A DNA stretch of 8,681 nucleotides, taken from positions 1 through 8,681 of the forward strand of contig JAUYQT010000341.1 in assembly GCA_030697085.1 (NCBI GenBank), read 5' to 3'. The DNA comes from Azonexus sp. (GTDB taxonomy: Bacteria; Pseudomonadota; Gammaproteobacteria; Burkholderiales; Rhodocyclaceae). Of the stretch, positions 6,063-8,681 are shown piece after piece. The notes under the pieces were generated by a model that did not search any database, was not told the DNA's origin, and worked only from the letters and a program-made list of their open reading frames with translations. Position numbers and translations under genes: made by a program. Each line of letters opens with the position of its first letter. Position 1 is the stretch's first letter.

Positions 6063-6105
6063 CCTGCACCCCACGGCGATGGACGATCATCCGAAATTTT
6101 CAGAC

Positions 6106-8256
6106 TCAAGCATCGCCCCTTTCGCGAACAATGCGAGTCACCTCGGGAATGTGACGCAGACCGCGCATGACCGCAGCCAGATGGGTACGGTGCGCCACCT
6201 GAATGGTGAAGCGGAGCAGCGTAAACAACTGCTCCGGATCGGCATCCATCGCCACGTGCTCAATATTCGAACCGGCCTCGGCAATGGCGGCAGCCACCTG
6301 AGCCAGCGCCCCGCGCGTATTCTTGATTTCAACCTTGATGCGAATATCGAACAGTTTGCCCTCTTCCGGCTCCCATTCGACATCGATCCACTTTTGTGGA
6401 TCACTCGAACGGGATTTACGGATCATCGGGCAATCATGCGTATGAATCACCAGGCCGCTGCCCTTCTTGATCGAACCAATGATCGGATCACCTGGAATCG
6501 GCTGGCAGCAACGCGCCAGTTGAATCGCCATGCCTTCGGTGCCGTGAATGGCCAGCGTCATGTTGCTGGACTGATTCGACGCCATGTCCTCGCGGGCCAG
6601 CAGGCGACGGGCCACCACTGAGGGCAGGCGCTTGCCGAGGCCGATGTCGGTATAAAGCTCTTCCAGCGTTTTTTGACCACCGGCTTTGATCAACTGATCC
6701 CAGGCATCGGTCGGAATCGAAATTGGCACGACGCCAAGCGAGAGCAATTCCTGGCGCAGCAAACGCTCACCCAAACGGGCCGACTCCTCATTTTGCATGG
6801 TGCGCAGGAAATGACGAATCTTGCTGCGCGCCCGACCGGTTTTTATATAACTCAGCCAGACCGGATTGGGACTGGCCTGCGTTGAAGTAATAATCTCGAC
6901 CAGATCGCCATTGCGCAATTCGGTCCGCAATGGTGCAAGTTCGTGATTCACCCGCGCGGCCGAACAGTGATGACCGACATCGGTATGCACGGCATAGGCA
7001 AAATCGACCACGGTCGCACCCATCGGCATCGCCATGATCTTGCCTTTCGGCGTAAAAATATAAACCTCGTCCGGAAAGAGGTCGATCTTGACGTTTTCAA
7101 AAAACTCAGCCGAATCAGTGGTTTGCATTTCAAGCAGGGACTGCAACCATTTATGCGTCTTGATCTGCAGATCGGCGCCCCGCTCTTCCATATCCTTGTA
7201 CAACCAGTGTGATGCCACCCCCTCCTGGGCCACATGGTGCATATCCTGAGTCCGGATCTGCACTTCAACCGGCGTGCCGTAGGGTCCAATCAATGTCGTA
7301 TGCAGGGACTGGTAGCCATTCGCCTTGGGAATCGCGATGTAGTCCTTGAACTTGCCCGGCACCGGCTTGTACAAACCATGCAGCGCGCCGAGCGCCAGAT
7401 AACAGGTCGGCACATTCTGTACCACAACCCGAAATCCATAAATATCCAGCACCTGCGAAAATGAAAGACGCTTGTCTTTCATCTTGCGAAAAATCGAATA
7501 CAAACTTTTCTCGCGACCAAAAACCTCAGCCTTCAGTCCGGCACTGACCAGCTTTTCGTTGATACCATCAAAAATCCGGACCAGCAATTCCTTGCGATTG
7601 CCACGCGCCGCATTCAAGGCTTTGCTCAGCACTTCAGCACGATGCGGGTAGATCAGCCGGAAAGACGTATCCTGCAACTCGCGGTACAACTTGTTCAGCC
7701 CGAGGCGCAATGCAATCGGTGCGTAAATTTCCAGCGTTTCATGGGCAATGCGCCGCCGCTTGTCCGGCCGCATCGCGGCCATGGTCTGCAAATTGTGCTG
7801 ACGGTCAGCCAATTTGATCAGCACGACGCGCAAATCGCGCGCCATCGCCATCAACATCTTGCGGAAATTTTCGGCCTGGGCTTCCTGATAGGAAGCAAAT
7901 TCCATCTTATCGAGCTTGGAGAGGCCATCAACTAGTTCAGCCACCTCCTTGCCAAACAACTCGGCCAACTCGTGCTTGGTGGTGCCGGTATCTTCCAGCA
8001 CATCGTGCAGCAAGGCGGCCACGATGGCATCAGCATCCATCCGCCACTCAACAATCGCACCGGCGACGGCGAGCGGATGCGTAATGTAGGCTTCGCCCGA
8101 CATGCGCTTTTGGTGCGCGTGGGCTACCGCGGCAAAGGCATAAGCGGCCTTGATCCGCGCAATATCAACCGGGACTAAATAATCAAGACTATCGAGAAAA
8201 ACCCGATAAGCGGGTTCATCGCAGGCGGGCGGCAGAGGTGACGGCATCGAATCCAT
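6106..8256 (-). CDS. spoT: Bifunctional (p)ppGpp synthetase/hydrolase SpoT (RelA/SpoT homologue)
   Basis: This 716-residue long RSH enzyme makes and degrades (p)ppGpp, the stringent-response alarmone. The N-terminal HD hydrolase domain (about 36-200) keeps the metal site, with His60, HDVLED at 84-89 and Asp151, so hydrolysis should be active. The synthetase domain (about 240-365) has YGFRVVV (273-279), KFKDYIAIPKANGYQSLHT (302-320) and EVQIRT (331-336); the basic KFKD corresponds to the RxKD motif of bifunctional enzymes, not the acidic ExDD of monofunctional RelA. A TGS domain follows (about 390-455), then the conserved-cysteine region with CCQPIPGDPIIG (583-594) and THDC, and a C-terminal ACT domain (about 638-714). 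The ATG at 8256 has a weak GAAG site 5 nt upstream; the TTG just before it and ATG 8247 are alternatives. It lies 21 nt after rpoZ, the usual proteobacterial arrangement. Confidence 0.96.
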   Translation of the reverse strand: MDSMPSPLPPACDEPAYRVFLDSLDYLVPVDIARIKAAYAFAAVAHAHQKRMSGEAYITHPLAVAGAIVEWRMDADAIVAALLHDVLEDTGTTKHELAELFGKEVAELVDGLSKLDKMEFASYQEAQAENFRKMLMAMARDLRVVLIKLADRQHNLQTMAAMRPDKRRRIAHETLEIYAPIALRLGLNKLYRELQDTSFRLIYPHRAEVLSKALNAARGNRKELLVRIFDGINEKLVSAGLKAEVFGREKSLYSIFRKMKDKRLSFSQVLDIYGFRVVVQNVPTCYLALGALHGLYKPVPGKFKDYIAIPKANGYQSLHTTLIGPYGTPVEVQIRTQDMHHVAQEGVASHWLYKDMEERGADLQIKTHKWLQSLLEMQTTDSAEFFENVKIDLFPDEVYIFTPKGKIMAMPMGATVVDFAYAVHTDVGHHCSAARVNHELAPLRTELRNGDLVEIITSTQASPNPVWLSYIKTGRARSKIRHFLRTMQNEESARLGERLLRQELLSLGVVPISIPTDAWDQLIKAGGQKTLEELYTDIGLGKRLPSVVARRLLAREDMASNQSSNMTLAIHGTEGMAIQLARCCQPIPGDPIIGSIKKGSGLVIHTHDCPMIRKSRSSDPQKWIDVEWEPEEGKLFDIRIKVEIKNTRGALAQVAAAIAEAGSNIEHVAMDADPEQLFTLLRFTIQVAHRTHLAAVMRGLRHIPEVTRIVRERGDA

Positions 8257-8277
8257 CAATCTTCACCGCCCGCAGGA

Positions 8278-8484
8278 TCAGGACTGACCGCGGGTAAGGA
8301 CTTCCACCCCGAACTTGCCAAGCGCCATTTCGCGCAGGGCAACGACGGTCGGCTTGTCGCGACCCGGGTCGACCAGCGGCGTTGCGCCGTTGGCGATCTG
8401 GCGAGCGCGGTGAGCAGCGGCCAGGGTCATCTGGAAGCGGTTGGGAATACGTTTCATGCAATCATCAACGGTAACGCGGGCCAT
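8278..8484 (-). CDS. rpoZ: DNA-directed RNA polymerase omega subunit RpoZ
   Basis: The 68-residue product starts [10 protein letters not shown] and contains [19 protein letters not shown], the conserved omega core that clamps the C-terminal tail of the beta-prime subunit and takes part in forming a (p)ppGpp site on RNA polymerase. The length fits beta-proteobacterial omega. GAGG precedes the ATG by 7 nt. The gene lies between gmk (13 nt upstream) and spoT (21 nt downstream), the standard order, and all are expected to be on one transcript. Confidence 0.97.
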   Translation of the reverse strand: MARVTVDDCMKRIPNRFQMTLAAAHRARQIANGATPLVDPGRDKPTVVALREMALGKFGVEVLTRGQS

Positions 8485-8497
8485 TTAGAACCTCAAA

Positions 8498-8681
8498 TCA
8501 GATCATTCGTGCAAAAAGGGCAGCGTGACGAGCGCGCTGGACCCCAAAGCTCAGGCGGGAAGCACGTACCACGGCACGCAAATCATCCAGCGCCTGCGCC
8601 AACTGGTCGTTGATAATAACATAGTCAAATTCGCCGGCATGGCGCATCTCGGCCTGCGCGGCGGCCAATCGGCGAGCAATA
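8498..8681 (-). CDS. gmk: Guanylate kinase, C-terminal part (5' end outside window)
   Basis: The last 60 residues are readable in the minus strand from the right edge: IARRLAAAQAEMRHAGEFDYVIINDQL, then ALDDLRAVVRASRL, to a TGA at 8498. The RLxxAxxEM, FDYVIIND and ALDDLRAVVRA pattern is the C-terminal helix and strand pair of guanylate kinase, which phosphorylates GMP to GDP. The P-loop and GMP-binding portion lie outside the window. Its position before rpoZ and spoT is the usual gmk-rpoZ-spoT order and supports the call. Confidence 0.95.
   Translation of the reverse strand, partial: IARRLAAAQAEMRHAGEFDYVIINDQLAQALDDLRAVVRASRLSFGVQRARHAALFARMI

Noticed and set aside
5433..6170. 245-codon plus-strand open frame
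   Set aside because: It is antisense to dadA and the spoT end, both of which are strongly supported by motifs.
6106..8256. Calling the RSH gene relA
   Set aside because: The HD hydrolase residues HDxxED are intact and the synthetase has the basic KFKD motif, both features of bifunctional SpoT/Rel; the rpoZ neighbour agrees.

Overview
The window looks like the chromosome of a denitrifying or nitrate-respiring betaproteobacterium, perhaps Rhodocyclales (Dechloromonas/Azonexus-like). This is inferred from the gmk-rpoZ-spoT linkage, the periplasmic nitrate reductase accessory genes, the RpoH sequence and moderate GC. The taxon is a judgement from the proteins, not the result of a search.

Left edge (1-525, plus strand): an open reading frame that enters from outside the window resembles the ligand-side half of an AraC/PchR-type regulator and stops before any helix-turn-helix. 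It is followed by three 20-bp direct repeats (371-430) and then a perfect CIRCE operator (465-491) that overlaps the probable promoter of rpoH. rpoH (526-1386) encodes heat-shock sigma-32 and is the only complete plus-strand gene. It ends in a strong bidirectional terminator shared with the convergent minus-strand block.

Minus-strand block, read in the direction of transcription (right to left): the 3' end of gmk, then rpoZ, a bifunctional (p)ppGpp synthetase/hydrolase (spoT), dadA and tatD. They are closely spaced or overlapping, as in one operon. About 310 nt of noncoding DNA follows (3745-4053), with a weak terminator, an FNR/CRP-like palindrome and a 13-bp tandem repeat array. After it come napG, napH and napB.

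How the genes fit together: gmk, rpoZ and spoT link guanine nucleotide supply, RNA polymerase omega and the stringent response. dadA (D-amino acid catabolism) and tatD (DNase/quality-control hydrolase) are downstream riders. NapG and NapH form a quinol dehydrogenase that passes electrons to the periplasmic diheme cytochrome NapB, which would reduce NapA. No napA, napD or napC lies next to them here, so the nap cluster is incomplete at this site.

The most notable regulatory observation is the perfect HrcA operator at rpoH. It would place the master heat-shock sigma factor under the other heat-shock regulator. I see no CRISPR array, tRNA, rRNA, intact transposase or defence system.
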